Below, one piece after another: positions 42,690 through 54,969 of a DNA stretch of 64,000 bases; the stretch's first letter is position 1, and every line of letters begins with the position of its first letter. The notes under the pieces were generated by a model that searched no databases, was not told the DNA's origin, and was given only the letters and a program-made list of their open reading frames with translations. Source of the stretch: Ilyonectria destructans. Taxonomy: Eukaryota; Ascomycota; Sordariomycetes; Hypocreales; Nectriaceae. Made by a program: the position numbers and the translations under genes. The stretch is taken from positions 1-64,000 of the forward strand of contig JAHEWK010000042.1 of the NCBI GenBank assembly GCA_020740775.1, written 5' to 3'.

Positions 42690-43398
42690 CTATCTGGAAA
42701 TGGCTAACTGGGAAGACTGAATAATACCCTGGCCTTGCCCTATTACCGGTACTCCCATCATGGCTAGGCCGGGCGCATCAGTCGGAAGGTTTTTAGTGAG
42801 CCACCCTCCACTCTTTACTTCGCCGCATGCAAGATAAAATTCCATAAATGGCGATGGTGGCCAGAATGAGCCACTCACAGAAGCTGAAACAGCGATAACG
42901 ACTGTCCTGTTTCCTCTGTCAAGCCAATTCCCCGAACCTCCTCGGCTATTGTTACCGTCTAGCTCCTCATCTTGCGAGTTTCCTCCGTCGTAGCTGCATG
43001 ACTCTGAATCCTGTCCATCTTCGGGGCATTAACTTGATATACCATCGCACGCTTCCTCTAAGTCACAACAGTCTCAACTCGCCCTACAAACGACGCCTCG
43101 CTCGGCTACATAGCATTGATCCGTACAGCAGGCACCAACTGATGGATCGCATTCCGCATCCGGTAACAGCTGGCACGTATTGGAATTACAGCAAGAATTT
43201 CCTGCGCACCCTTCCTCACCACCACAGTCGTACGCCTCGCCGGCCTCGACAATGCCGTTACCGCATTGACTATCGTTAATATCGGGTGCATCATCCTAGC
43301 TGACCAGACACCTTGTGTCTATCAACCCCCGACCAAATGCTGTACAAATCGTACCGATAGTGCAGGGGGAGAATTCTCTAATTTGCTCTCCAACAATA
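42690..43398 (-). pseudogene. ADAM-type (disintegrin) metalloprotease remnant with point nonsense mutations
   Basis: Reading the minus strand in one frame from 43398 gives GEQIREFSPCTIGTIC, the end of an ADAM protease domain. A disintegrin domain follows (CGNGIVEAGE…DCGGEEGCAGNSCC, …CCTDQCYVAERGVVC), then an EGF-like Cys segment (CDLEEACDG … CPEDGQDSESC) and a membrane-proximal stretch with a helix start (GNWLDRGNRTVVIAVSASV). The frame has no indel but three stops (43298-43296 TAG, 43076-43074 TGA, 43031-43029 TAA), and one disintegrin Cys is Tyr (43232-43230). The protease domain with its zinc site is absent; LINE copy 3 starts where homology ends. Fungal ADAMs are membrane-anchored secreted-type proteases. 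Identification rests on the cysteine pattern and several shared motifs. Confidence 0.75.
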
Positions 43399-45108
43399 CA
43401 ATACAATACAATTTATTACGCCCGGCGGCACTAGAGCCGAAAGGGCACTAGTTACTAATATACACGTTCATTGCCCAAATTGTGTCATGGTCTCCTTCAG
43501 CCGATATTGAGTCCTCTTGTTGCTTATACTTCCTTGGCCTGTCGTGTATTCCTTCTTCTCTGCGGGTTCCCATGGGTTAGTAGTAACGGCGAACTAGCTT
43601 GAAGCCAATTCTCCAAGTGTTCAGTGTCCTATCTACGGCGGCTGAAGCGGTGTTCGCTATTTTGGCATGGGTTGAGGTGTGTGGTGAAGTTGAAATGGTA
43701 AGGTTATAAGGGGGTTGATAGGGAGAGGCCTGTCTCCGTAGCTAGCTTGAATCGAGGCGGCCTGTGGCCAATGCAAATCGGATTGTCGCTCGAACGGCCT
43801 CCATGTTTGGCGTCCATTTTTGGTCATCAGATGGTGATTTCCCTCCAAGATAGAAGGAGATATTACTTCTCCGGGTATCAGTGCACTGAAGCATTTCCGA
43901 GCGGTATGCCGTCCACTTTTGACATCGGAAAGAGGAAGTGCTCAACCGTCTCTGTCGCTTGTCCACAATCGCAGCGTTCCGATGGAACCGCCCTGATGTG
44001 GAAGAGGTCCGAGTTTAGTCTTGCCATGCCCGTTTTTAACTGAGCGAGCACACTAGCTTCTTTCCATGACAGCTGGTCATATAGTTGCTTCGTGTGTTTG
44101 CCTGGCAGCGCTGTGTCAACTCGCTTGGAGTGTCTTCTAACTTTTTCCGGCAGTGTCCTATTGGCGTTGACTTTCGATTGGGCAATTCTAAGTGTCGTCG
44201 ACAGCATGCTAGAGCACTGTTTTTCGGGCATGGTTCCTTGCTGTGTCGCCTTCCGAGCCTCCTCCTTGGCATGCTTGAGAAGCTTGTTCTCGGCACTTGA
44301 GGGTAGCCACAGAACTTTCACAATGTTTCCATCATCCCGTAGCTCCTCAATCAAATCGTAAATACAGCGTATATATTCTTGTCCAGATTGCTGACGGGGT
44401 TGCTTGAGTGAGAGCGCAGCAGCTTTGTTGCTCGTGATCAGTGCGACGCTGCGATATTTGAAGTATGGTAGGGCTCGCCTCAAAGCATATTTCATCGCCG
44501 CAAGTTCTTCGCTGTACGGGTTCTGTTCTGTTCTCAGACCAAGGGTGAGCGAGAAGGTCTGGAGTTTCGGACCGCCTCGCATGGACAACGGAATCTGGAT
44601 TGCTCCGCCAACACCTACTATTCCGTTCCGCGCGGAGCTGCTCACCGCGACGCGTATGGCCCAACTTGCTTCTGCATCCCTCGCTGCTGTCCCATCGGTA
44701 GTAGCTTCCACTCGTTCTTCCCATGGCGCTAGCGTAAGTGGTTGAATGGTTTCCAGCTGTTCCATTGGGATATCAACTAGAGTCGTTGCTACCTGGTAAA
44801 GCGGTGACCGGTGAGATCTTCTGAACATTCGTATGCGAGATGTCATTCTGCGAAGAGGATTGGTATCGGGCAAGGTGTGGATATTCGTCCACATCTTGAT
44901 TGCCCTCTTCCAAAACCTTTGTTGTGCTGGAGCAATGTGGGCTTCTGCTTCTGCCACGCTTGTCGCCACGGTACTAAACGTCCCAACGATTGCCTGTGCT
45001 CCCGCCTTCTGAACCCTGTTGATCGGTCCTTTGAGTCTGTCTTTGACCCGATGCATCCACACGTTGGAGGCATAGTCCACAACTGGGGCTACTGTAGCTG
45101 TGAATAAT
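43393..45108 (-). mobile_element. Second Tad-like LINE family, 5'-truncated copy 3
   Basis: Minus-strand LINE related to copies 1 and 2 but clearly another family. The 3' end carries a TTGTA-type tail (43393-43412 as ACAAT repeats on the plus strand). Homology begins at QLFTATVAP (about 45106), so everything before the RT thumb is missing, as expected from incomplete target-primed reverse transcription. It lies at the broken edge of the ADAM remnant. Confidence 0.8.
43742..45106 (-). pseudogene. LINE copy 3 ORF2 C-terminal part (RT thumb, RNase-H-like, CCHC finger), frameshifted
   Basis: About 450 codons from the RT thumb region (DYASNVWMH) through the RNase-H-like part (NPYSEELAAMKYAL, PRQQSGQ) to the finger CDCGQATETVEHFLFRC. 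One extra C near 43928 shifts the frame inside the finger. The frame then continues CQKWTAYRSEML to a stop at 43742. It is not functional. Confidence 0.82.
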
Positions 45109-45414
45109 TGTCAGATACGTCAGAGGCGAAAGTTGCCACCTATTGCCACCTATTGCCACGAGGCTTAGCAATCAGCTTCTAGCTGATTCTATACAGAAGA
45201 GAAAGGGTATATAAAGCTTGCCCTGAAACCTCAAGACATGGGGGCAGGGGATACAATACACAATTTTTTCACCCTAATATTTGACACTTATGCATAAGCT
45301 TAAGAATGAATATGCTCTTAAGAATGGATATATATTCATTACTGGGATGTCTGGCTCCAGCCATCTCCTTACACCAAACTTTCTTTCCAACCTTCCTAAC
45401 CGTCTCTTCCCAAC
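45109..45414. other. Intergenic between LINE copy 3 and ABC transporter; no gene seen
   Basis: Contains a short tandem TTGCCACCTA repeat (about 45134-45160) and AT-rich sequence. It probably includes the 3' UTR of the transporter. Confidence 0.4.
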
Positions 45415-48400
45415 TCACTCTGCCTTCTTTGAAGTCTTTGTTCGGAATTTCATCAAGACATAGACCAAGGCATATGAGCTAAATGCAAAAATGACAACAA
45501 TAGCAGCATCTCTCCAACCATAATAGTATTCCTTGAGATTGAGAGTGCGTAAATAGTCCTCGCCTTTAGTGTATGAACACACCATGCATTCTGAGGTAGC
45601 GTCAGGGTTAATCAGGTTGCTGACCGTACCGACTCCTTGTGCCATATAGTCAGACAGATATTGGCCGCAAGTTGTGCCATTTGGGGGATCGAAGTTCGCA
45701 AATTCATCATCCGAACAGTTGACATCAGTGCCCCAGACATCAAAAACAAGCATACTGCCCATCAGATAATTGAATGGGTTCATCCAATACATCCAATGGC
45801 GCCAAAAGGCCTGAATTTGTGAATAAGGTACCAAGACACCACAGAAAGAAACAAGTGTGCCAATGACAAGGGGGTTAACCAGCGCCGCAAAGACCTCATT
45901 CGGCGCATAGGCAGCAATGAATTGGCCGATCCCAGTGTAGACGAATTCGTAGGTCAACATAACGAAGAATGTTGCCCCTGCGCGAGAGGATGCCGAAGGA
46001 AATCCCACAGTATAATACCAGCAGATAAAATATAAGACTGCGCAAATACAGAGGTAAGGGATTTCTGAGATGATAAGACCAGTTACAAAGGCTGCCCAGG
46101 AATACATCTTTGATTTCTTTTCGCGGGTCTCAAAGATATCGCGTCGATGAATGAAGAGGGGTTGAAGTTGAGCCCAGACTCCAGGTGCAACAAATATGAA
46201 GTTGAAGATCGTGAATAACTTCAATTGAAGATCACTAACTGAATCATCAATCATCCAAAACGTAAAACCATTGAATAAGGCCGTATTGATATGCAGAGCG
46301 AACTTATTATTGACGTAATCGGTATTGCGGTATAGAGCAGTATTCATTCGTTGTGTAACAAGCTTGACCTGCTCCCACATCGAGGTAGCGAACTCGTGGC
46401 CATCGTCAAGCGTTCCAGGAGGCTTAGATTCTGCTTCCGAGATAATGTTGTCCAGCTCCTTGGTAACAGCTTTATGTTCAGGAGATTCAAGCCAGATTTC
46501 ATTCCAGTTTTTCCCCTGCGAGAGGTGACCGGAGACAACATCAATCATATGCTCGGCAGGGTTGGCATTCTGAGGGCACGGAGCACCATAACGACCGAAA
46601 TAATCCTTGACCGTTCTGGCTTGTTCGCCAATGTCGCCAAAATACACAGTTTTGCCGCCTTTTGCAAGTAGGAGAAGCGTATCGAATTGAGAAAACAGTT
46701 GTGTAGAGGGCTGGTGAATGGTAACAAGAACAGCCTGACCGATATCAGCCAGCTTGCGAAGAAAGCGCACTGTATTGTAGGCTGACTGGCCATCGAGTCC
46801 AGAAGTCGGTTCGTCCAAAAAGATTAGGATACTAGGCTTAGAAACTAGTTCAACGCCAATTGTAACCCGTTTGCGTTGTTCAACACTTAGGCCGGCACCG
46901 ACCTCGCCGATCAGAGTATCAGCTAGATCATGAAGCTCAAGAAGTTCGATAATCCTATCCACGTATTTGAGCTTCTCTTGTCGCGATACGTCTCGATTTT
47001 GACGTAGCAGAGCAGAGAACTCCAAAGCTTCGCGGACAGTTGAATATGGCTCATGGACATCAAGTTGTTCACAATAGCCGGCAGATCTCTGAAATGAAAT
47101 GGGTAAGGGACGACCGTCTACCATGATCGAACCACGAATTGTTCCATCGGTCTTGCGTTGCGCCAGGACATCAAGGAGAGTCGTCTTTCCAGCGCCAGAA
47201 GCACCCATCAAGGCACCTAGCATACCAGGCTTAACCCACCCTTGGACACTATCCAGAAGCGTTCGGTCACCTGAAGGAGTCTTGACAGTATAAGATAGGT
47301 CTTTCCAGGTGAAAACAGAAGTGTTGCGGGCGAGGTTGCCATTGGAATTGGCGTCGACGATAACTCCATCGGCGCCACTGATGTTCTCCTTTTCCGAGTT
47401 TCGTCCCTCTTCATCAGCCTGGCCAATGAGGTTGGTGACATGAGCGTTCTCTCGTGGAATTAGGAGACTTGGGCCGTTCTCAGAGGAGGAACGCCACCTC
47501 ACTGTGGCGATCACGGTGACAAAGACGAAAAGAGCCCACCATGCCCAAATGATTCCGAAGTTCCTCCATACATGCGAGTGGCCGTAGGACAGAGATTCAA
47601 GATAGTCTTCACCGGTAACATATGACTGGCCGGGATGAGCGCCCCCAACACCAGCGCAGGCCTGACTTGTCGTGTTCATGTATCCGGGCCCATTGGGAAC
47701 CAAATTACCGGCAACGCAGGGGATGATTTTGCCATGGAACTCATTGGACAAGAGAGAGTCAAACGCATATGATAGAGGGTTGATCCAATATATCCAGACG
47801 AACCAAGGGTGCATTTGAGGCTTTCGAATCATGTAACCGGAGTAGATGACAGTGGCAGAAAGGACGAGACCCGAGACCTTAGATGCTCCATCAAAGGTGC
47901 TGAAGATTGCGCCCACAGATCGGAATAGAGCAGTCATACACTAAAGGGGTATTAATATTGGTGAATAAATTTGAAATTGGATGATGAGACGGCTTACCAT
48001 TGTGATGGAAATCAGGACAATCCAAAAGGTGAAAAATGCTTCCGCTGACTGGGCTAAGCCAACCATGAAATACAAGATGAGAGAGAATGTTGTAACCTGG
48101 AACAGGATGACTGGAATGTCTGCCATGATCTGAGCAAAACAAAAGGCCGCTGGGTGGAAAAACGCAAATGATCTGTGCTTCAGAAGCACAGGGCGACCAG
48201 TGAATGAATCGGTAACCTCAGACATCGACATTAATGAGTTAAAGAGAACTGCGAAAAAGCAGGCGCCCGATTTAGAAAACAAGCCACCAGTATGCTCAGG
48301 AGCATTGTAGAACAGTGATCCAGCCAGCAGAGCTTGGATGATTGTTGAGATTTGTTTGATGAAGAAGGTTGCCTTGTCGCCCCAAATGATTTGATACTGC

Positions 48401-49727
48401 CGCTGAACACAAGCTTTCACTTGGTCAGGGAAACTCACAGTATGGGGACTTGTGGGTGGAAGGATCTTAGCCTTCTCCATCAGAACAGCCTCCTGAAACT
48501 TCTTGGTCCGCTCCTTGGCCAGGTCTGTAGTCGGATAATCGTATTCCGTAATCATACGCTGATGGACTGGCGTCTCCTCATATCTCTCCCGGAGTACTTT
48601 GGCAGTTCGAGGAAATGTGGTTTCATAGCCTGACCGAATGGATCTTTCAGTGGGAACAGTGACGCCGGTCAAATAGTCGGCGATGTTGACTCCGGAGTGG
48701 CAAGTAAACCCTTGATCTTCCATGAAGGGCCTAGCATCGTTCATAGGCCCATAGTAAACCTGTTTGCCTTGGTCCAGAACCAGGACTTTGTCGAAGAGAT
48801 CATAAATACCATTTCCGGCCTGGTATAATGTGACAATTGAGGCGAGTCCGAGTACATCCGTGAAGGCTCGGATAGCCTTGGCCCATTCAAGAGCACTAGG
48901 GGCTGTTAGTATTTCCACATGCTTGTAGTAATGATTCGCTCTTACCTGCTGGCGTCCAAGCCTCGAGTAGAATTGTCCCAGCAGAAGACGGAGCTGCGAC
49001 TCGCCAAAGCCTCGATAATAGAGACTCTCTTTCGTTCGCCGCCAGATACACCCCGCACAAAAGCATTGCCGACCTTAGTGTCACTGGTATGTTCGATGCC
49101 CATCGATTGAAGCAGGAAGTTCCGCGTTTCGACACGCACCTCTTCCTTCGATGTGACGCCTTGCGGCAGCTTGAATGAAGTCTTGAGACGTGTAGCAAAA
49201 TCCATTGTTTCTCCAACAGTGAGTGTTGGGAAGAATAACTCGTCTTCCGTATTCATGACGATTTGCCCTCGATAGTTCTTCGCTTCATCGGGGGTCATAG
49301 ACCCATAGTGAACGTCGCCGGAAATATTGGCATACCCCTTGCGCCTGTTCGCGATGAGATTCAACAGTGTCGTACATCCGGAACCTGGCCGGCCAAGGAC
49401 AAGGAGCATCTCTCCCGGCTTGACACATCCATGGCTATTTTCGAGAATCGTCTTTAGTGGAGGCTTGTGTCGAGATTCCTGCATCATCTTTAAGATGTTG
49501 AATTGGGACAGGACATTCTCGTGGATAGCGGCGTCGGCGCTAATAGCTTCAACTGTTAGGTTCTGCCATGTAACGCCTAGCTCACGGTCAGGAAACCCAG
49601 AGGCCTGGTCTCGTTCCTTGAGTGCGGCGACCTTTGGTTTCAGGGACCATTCGGTGTCGTCATTTGGCGGCTCATGGACAACGGAGCGGGCGTAAGCGGT
49701 CTGGGACCCATCGCCGTCGGACTCCAT
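45415..49727 (-). CDS. PDR-type full-size ABC transporter (multidrug efflux)
   Basis: Three exons (49727-48946, 48895-47998, 47940-45415), with introns of 50 and 57 nt bounded by GTAAG and CTAG/TTTAG, give 1,401 aa in a clean frame. Order NBD1-TM-NBD2-TM, typical of fungal plasma-membrane PDR transporters. NBD1: degenerate Walker [13 protein letters not shown] (Cys for Lys, as usual in PDR), signature [10 protein letters not shown], Walker [18 protein letters not shown]2: canonical [29 protein letters not shown] and [10 protein letters not shown]. Two blocks of about six membrane helices follow the NBDs. The start at 49727 (MESDGDGSQ) is preferred; the open frame continues upstream without family features. 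ATP-driven export of lipophilic toxins or metabolites is expected. A divergent Zn2Cys6 regulator lies 1 kb upstream. Confidence 0.93.
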
Positions 49728-50720
49728 AGTTGATGATGGAGGAAGCTGGCTGGAAAGACGGATTGGTGGATGAGTTGAAGACTCAAGAGGGATAGAATTG
49801 AATGAATGAATGAATGTCGATGCCAATGAGGTCGAATTGAAAGAGCATTTGAGCGCCATATTTAAGAAGCATGCGCTTACGGGTTTGTCATCGAATTTGA
49901 ATGATGTGGAGCCAACACGGCGACTCTGCCGTGATGCAGGGAGTCTTGCTTGTTGCTCGGACTCGCACGTATTCCAATCCCTGTTCACTGGACCGGTTGA
50001 AGGGAAGGGGCTTCGATTACTCATTTCCACCATTAGGATACGATGGGCGTGAAGAACTCGGCACAGCTCTCAAATTCCAACTTGTGTCATGCGTGGTAAT
50101 CCAAATGCCTTGTCTCGGAGAGGAAGCGGCCTGGTTTACGTCAACTTCTCCGTGCGGGCCCTCTCAAACGCCACACCCGTCCTAGCGCTTCGGCCTCGGA
50201 TTCGTTTTGATACCATCGGCGGGGATCGGCGAACTCGGAGAAGTCTAAACGTGCCGCTATCTTCAGATTGCCGGCGCCAACCAGATGGCAGCGTTGTGTG
50301 CTTTGACAAAGGGTCCCCATACATTGACTCAGCGGAGATGTTGAGAGCAAAACTCATTCCGCCGCCCGCTATGGAAAAAATGACGAATCAATAACTGCTC
50401 ACTGCTCCGAGACGCCGATATCATGCCTTAATGGACACGTAAGACCACCACAGCCATTATCTTTATTACCACGGTGGCCTCAAGATTCGGCCGTGGCTTC
50501 AGTCCATCCTGGTCGTTTTGACCCAAAACAGCCAAGCCAGCACCCTCTCGAGTTCAAAACCGACATGCATATCAACAACCCCCCCTCACCTGTATGCATC
50601 CGAAGCCGGACCCGCCACTGTTGGTTACCATCCCGTCTTGCTTTTTACGGACGGCCAGCTGCAGAGCTCTTCGCCGTCTCCACTAACCTCCTCGGCATCC
50701 GTGGGCCCTGGATATTCCGA
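49728..50720. promoter_or_regulatory. Divergent promoter region between ABC transporter and Zn2Cys6 regulator
   Basis: About 1 kb between two outward-facing start codons. Six CGG triplets lie within 50191-50238, the half-site recognised by Zn2Cys6 proteins. Direct control of both genes by the neighbouring regulator is plausible but unproven. No gene is called here. Confidence 0.4.
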
Positions 50721-53127
50721 ATGATTCAATCCGGGTCTACGGAGTCCGAACGGACTGAAGGCATCTCCGCCACGGGCAGGAAGCGAGCTTGCGATTCCTG
50801 CTTCAAGAGAAAGGTCAATCAACCCCCACAACTCCACATCCTCCAGCTCCTACACCTCCCTCTCGTCTGCGGTGTGTTTCATCCGTTGACGTCAATATGC
50901 CCATCACCTTCCGTTTCTGCTCAGAGCAACGTCTCACTTACCTTAATCGGCAAACAGATCCAATGTCTCCGACCGGACCCAGCTGTACCTTGTTCCTGGT
51001 GTGACCATCGCGGTGTCTCTTGTACACTCACCAGAGTGTCGAAATATCAGAAGACGAAGAAGACTTCCCTGTTAGTTTACCCTGTTCTCTCCCATGCCCC
51101 AACCATCACATTAGATGAGTCCTATCTAACTGCGTGCCCCTTCCGGGACTCCTTTTCCAGCGCGAAGTCAATCACCAAGGAGAGCTTCTCCAGGCGATTG
51201 CAGAAAATTGAGGACACTCTAGCCCGGACTCTTGCTTACCAGAAAACCAATACCGAGGTCACAACTTGCTCTCCTACGCCTGTTGATACCCCTCCACTCC
51301 CAGTCCCAATTCCTGAGGTAGAGGAGAGAGAGCAGAGTTCAAACTTTGCCATTCCGGAAGAAACAGACTCGATCCACAAGTCGATACCAATCCGTAACAG
51401 CCCGTTCAACAACACCGCCTGGTCTGGCCTGGTTCACTATAGCGGATGCCACTTTGGACATATCAGCTCCCATAATGGGATGCTAGCCCTTTCCGACCAT
51501 GGTCAGCAGTGGATCTCCAAGAGGACTGGCGAATATGTCTCATTCTCTCGCTTCCAGTTGACAGTTCCGCGAACTCTGCCTCCACCATTATCCGCCAAGA
51601 ACTTTTATTCCTCAGATGAGCTATACGAACTTCCTGAACAGAGCATCACTCAACAGCTTTCACATATACTATTCAAATCAGGATTCATTCTCATGTTCCC
51701 GGTGCTTGATCGTCTCCTCTTCGAAGAAACTGTCATCTTGGCGTATGAACCATGTCATAACCCGTCTTGTCTTGCACATACCAGTGCTAAGGCATGCGTT
51801 CTTTCATTTTTATCCATCTCGTACCTTTTCAAGGGGCGAACGGAGAACCTCCCTAACGTGGAGAGCGATAAATGCGCAGCAAAGGCAAACCATCTGCTGT
51901 CAGATGTCTTTGAACATAGTAGCATTGAAACTCTCCAAACTGTTTTTATGCTAGTAGGTCTACTTGCCAACTCGAATTGCTGTTACCCCACAACTCATTT
52001 CTAACGTCCGTTCAGTATATGCATCAGGCGTTTTCTGGTCAACTACAATCTGCGGCTGCACTACATGCTATTGCTTGCCGTATTGTATTTAGTCTTGGTG
52101 GTCATTTGCGTGACCCTATACGCGCCTTTGGCTCGTCGGCTACACGCGAGGACTGAAAAGCTCGTCAGCTTCGGATGATATTTTGGCTGTGTTACATCTT
52201 CGACAAGGACATCGCCCTTCGCAGTGGTCAACCGCCATTAATATCCGATGATTTCTGTGATCTGACTTTTCCATACGAGTACAAGGACCACTATTCTTCC
52301 CAACCAGCGCTCGCGGAAGGCGTTAGTCTTGAGTTCAACCACTGCGAAGAGCCTGCTCTATGCCTTCCAGGAGACCTCGGCCTAAGTCGCCTGAAGGAAA
52401 GAACCTCTCGACTACTCTATTCCGTTCAGGCGCAGCGGAAGACAGATGCCGAAATTCTTCGCAACATCCGCGAGTTAGATGACGACCTTGAGAACTGGCG
52501 ACTATCTGTACCACCCAACTTTCGACCTGCGCTTTCAATACCTGACGGGACTCAAATATTGCTACAAGACATGAAGCTTCACTGGAGCATCCGTTATGTC
52601 ATTCTCCATTTGGAATATTACCACCTTATGTCAACAATTCATGGAGCGGGCGAGAGGTATTCTATCTTGCCAACTGAGATTGGTTCAGATGATAGCAATC
52701 AGAACCCTGGCATTCAATCAAGTATTGCTTTATCTTTAGAAGCAAGCCGATCGACAGTCACCTTTTTGAGAACTGCTGTCAGTGGGCTGAGTGGAGAAGC
52801 ATTTTGGTGAGTAATTCCTTTATAATTTGATGGCATTTGCCGCCGAACGGTTTGAAGCAACTTACCAACACAAAAAGGATTCTTATTTTTTACCCTACAG
52901 CAGCCATTATAACAATATTCCTCAATATTCTTAGGAATCCTCGAGACCCACAAGCCAAATTTGATCTCAATCTCCTCAGCTCCGCAACGGATCTCGTCAA
53001 ATACATGCCAGTTTGCAAATTAACATCTCATGAACTTAGCCACATCAACATGGTGAATGAGTTTGTAGCCGAGCTTGTGCGACTTGCGCACTGCGCTACC
53101 TCAAAGTCAGAAATGGATTGTTTATGA
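50721..53127 (+). pseudogene. Zn2Cys6 transcription factor with fungal_trans domain; one in-frame TGA
   Basis: Four exons: 50721-50813, 50958-51953, 52016-52806, 52878-53127. An additional in-frame 90-nt intron at 51071-51160 (GTTAGT…CTAAC…CAG) is possible. The first intron splits the zinc cluster RACDSCFKRK/IQCLRPDPAVPC…CDHRGVSC, which after splicing gives the perfect CX2CX6C…CX2CX6C. The regulatory middle domain is recognisable (MHQAFSGQLQSAAALHAIA…LGGH, WLCYIFDKDIALRSGQPP). Between these two blocks the same frame has TGA at 52154-52156 (SATRED-stop-KARQLRM), although both sides are conserved. It is either a nonsense mutation or an unrecognised splice. Total 709 codons otherwise. It likely regulates the divergent ABC transporter. 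Confidence 0.72.
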
Positions 53128-54969
53128 TAGGAAATTTGCTGAAGGAGATGTTGGGAAGGGTGTCTCGTTTCATCAGCAATGTACGCAGCTTTACAAGCTT
53201 ACACCGCCTGGATTAAGTGATGGTAAACGAAAAGGAACGAATTCAATTTTTAGCACTAGTTTATCACTTTCGCATTATCGGACACGGTTGATTCAATAAT
53301 GGTGCGTTGTGAGGGCTTATATCCGAGTAATAGGAACATGGCATGAGGAATGAAAAGCAGCTGAGTGTAAGAAACTGATGGAGGGACGGATGATGATATT
53401 ATGGTTTAATGAGGATTTAATGGCTTTAGCTACTACACCGCGTGGAGGAATTGATTGACGCGCCTCAAGAATGACCCAATGCCTTGGCAATTTTATCCAT
53501 CTTGGGAAGTACTGAAGTGGTATTATGTTGACTAATTGCAAGCGGAGATGTGACATAACAAGGCCGACTCTGGCCCACTTCTAGCAAGAGATAGCGGTGG
53601 TCTTCTGGGCAATTTTTCTACTAAGCTCAGTCTCGACAAATTGTCGTTGTAGAACAAGATTAGCCTCAGTAGTAATCTGAGTTCTCAATCAGATGACACT
53701 TTGGGTCTATTAATTTGATTTGCAATTTCTATATTTTGCAGAAGCGGAGTCATTCCGGCATCTGAAAAAGTAGGAGACATGTTGGACTAATTAAGTAGCG
53801 TCGTTTCTCTCCAGGGTAGGTACATGAATATGTTGTCACTCGTGAAGGTCGCAACAAAGCATTGGGTACCAAGACACTGAGATGGATGAGAATCATAGCT
53901 AGGAGGGCCGATAAAGCTAATTACACCGATCACATTCGCTTCCCGCCCGGGCTTGCAACCCCGTTATGTGACGCTTAACGGTCAACAGAATCCAAAACTT
54001 GTGGGCTCAGCACTCTCCGGACTGCTTGTCGCAGTTCTACATTCCCTTGTCTTCAGGTACTTGTGCTAATATGCTTTGGTAATTACTTTACTTGGCCCAG
54101 AATTGGAGTCATCCTCCGACAACATAGTGTTCTGTGACTGATTGATTTCTCGATACGTTAAGATGACGAGGTGTCTACAAATATTTGCATGGTTGTCTGC
54201 ATCTGGAAGGAACGCGACGACTCCCTCGGGAGCTTGTATGGATATCGATCCGTTAATCATTGACTACGGCATCTCGAATCCATCTTGAGGCTGCCGAACT
54301 ACGGGGAAGAGCATTGTTCTTTCAGAAACCATCTCAACCCACAACTCAGCAACACCAGGGTCACTGCAACAGTCAGCGCTGTAAGGAATGACCGACAGCT
54401 CTGCAGCTGCCACAGCCGACTGCATCTGAGCTACAGCAATAACGACCAAAAGGCGAGCAGCATGAGATTATGGGAGACTGGCCGGAACAGGGAAGACCAT
54501 ATTTTTCTCCGGAGCAGATACATACAGTTGGACAAGGTATATATAGATGACAATAGCTAGGGGCTGCCCGAGGCCCTAGAGGCTATAGGGCTTAGAGGCT
54601 GTCGTAGGCTGCCTGATCGGTCCCGCAAAAAGCTGGGTCTGCAGACAGTCGGGGCGGCTCCGATGATAACCTCCTAATAAATACTAGCCTAAACGTGACA
54701 GTATTGACTGGAGGTGGATAAGGGAAGGGATGATAACGGAACATAGTGCTCACACTTATAATCTATATCGAAGTTGAACGGAGCCAAGTCAACTTCACTA
54801 TTGTAAGAGCTATATAACGCAATGGTGATAAAATCGGTTGTGGTCTTTAAAACGGGTTTGCATTAGTGTAGCATGATCCCAAAGAACGAACTGTGAAAAT
54901 ACAAGGCGTACTCGAACTCTTACTAACATTGAGACCCTAGCAGTATCGTAATTAACCCAACTTGACTGC
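53128..54969. other. Intergenic, about 1.8 kb, no gene; contains a dispersed repeat
   Basis: No supported coding frame. 53840-53990 resembles 60095-60275 (see the repeat entry). The rest is AT-rich unique-looking sequence. Confidence 0.4.
53840..53990 (+). repeat. Dispersed repeat, copy 1
   Basis: Shares AGCTAGGAGGGC, GGGCTTGCAACC and GTGACGCTT blocks in the same order and orientation with 60095-60275. Class unknown; possibly a solo LTR or the end of a small element. Confidence 0.5.

Noticed and set aside
49728..50033. N-terminal extension of the ABC transporter up to 50033
   Set aside because: The extension is Ser/Pro-rich with no family features; the ATG at 49727 gives the typical PDR N-terminus.
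52085..52168. A cryptic intron removing the TGA from the Zn2Cys6 regulator
   Set aside because: Possible donors either delete the conserved LGGH block or have poor branch-acceptor spacing; a nonsense codon is simpler. Left open in the findings.
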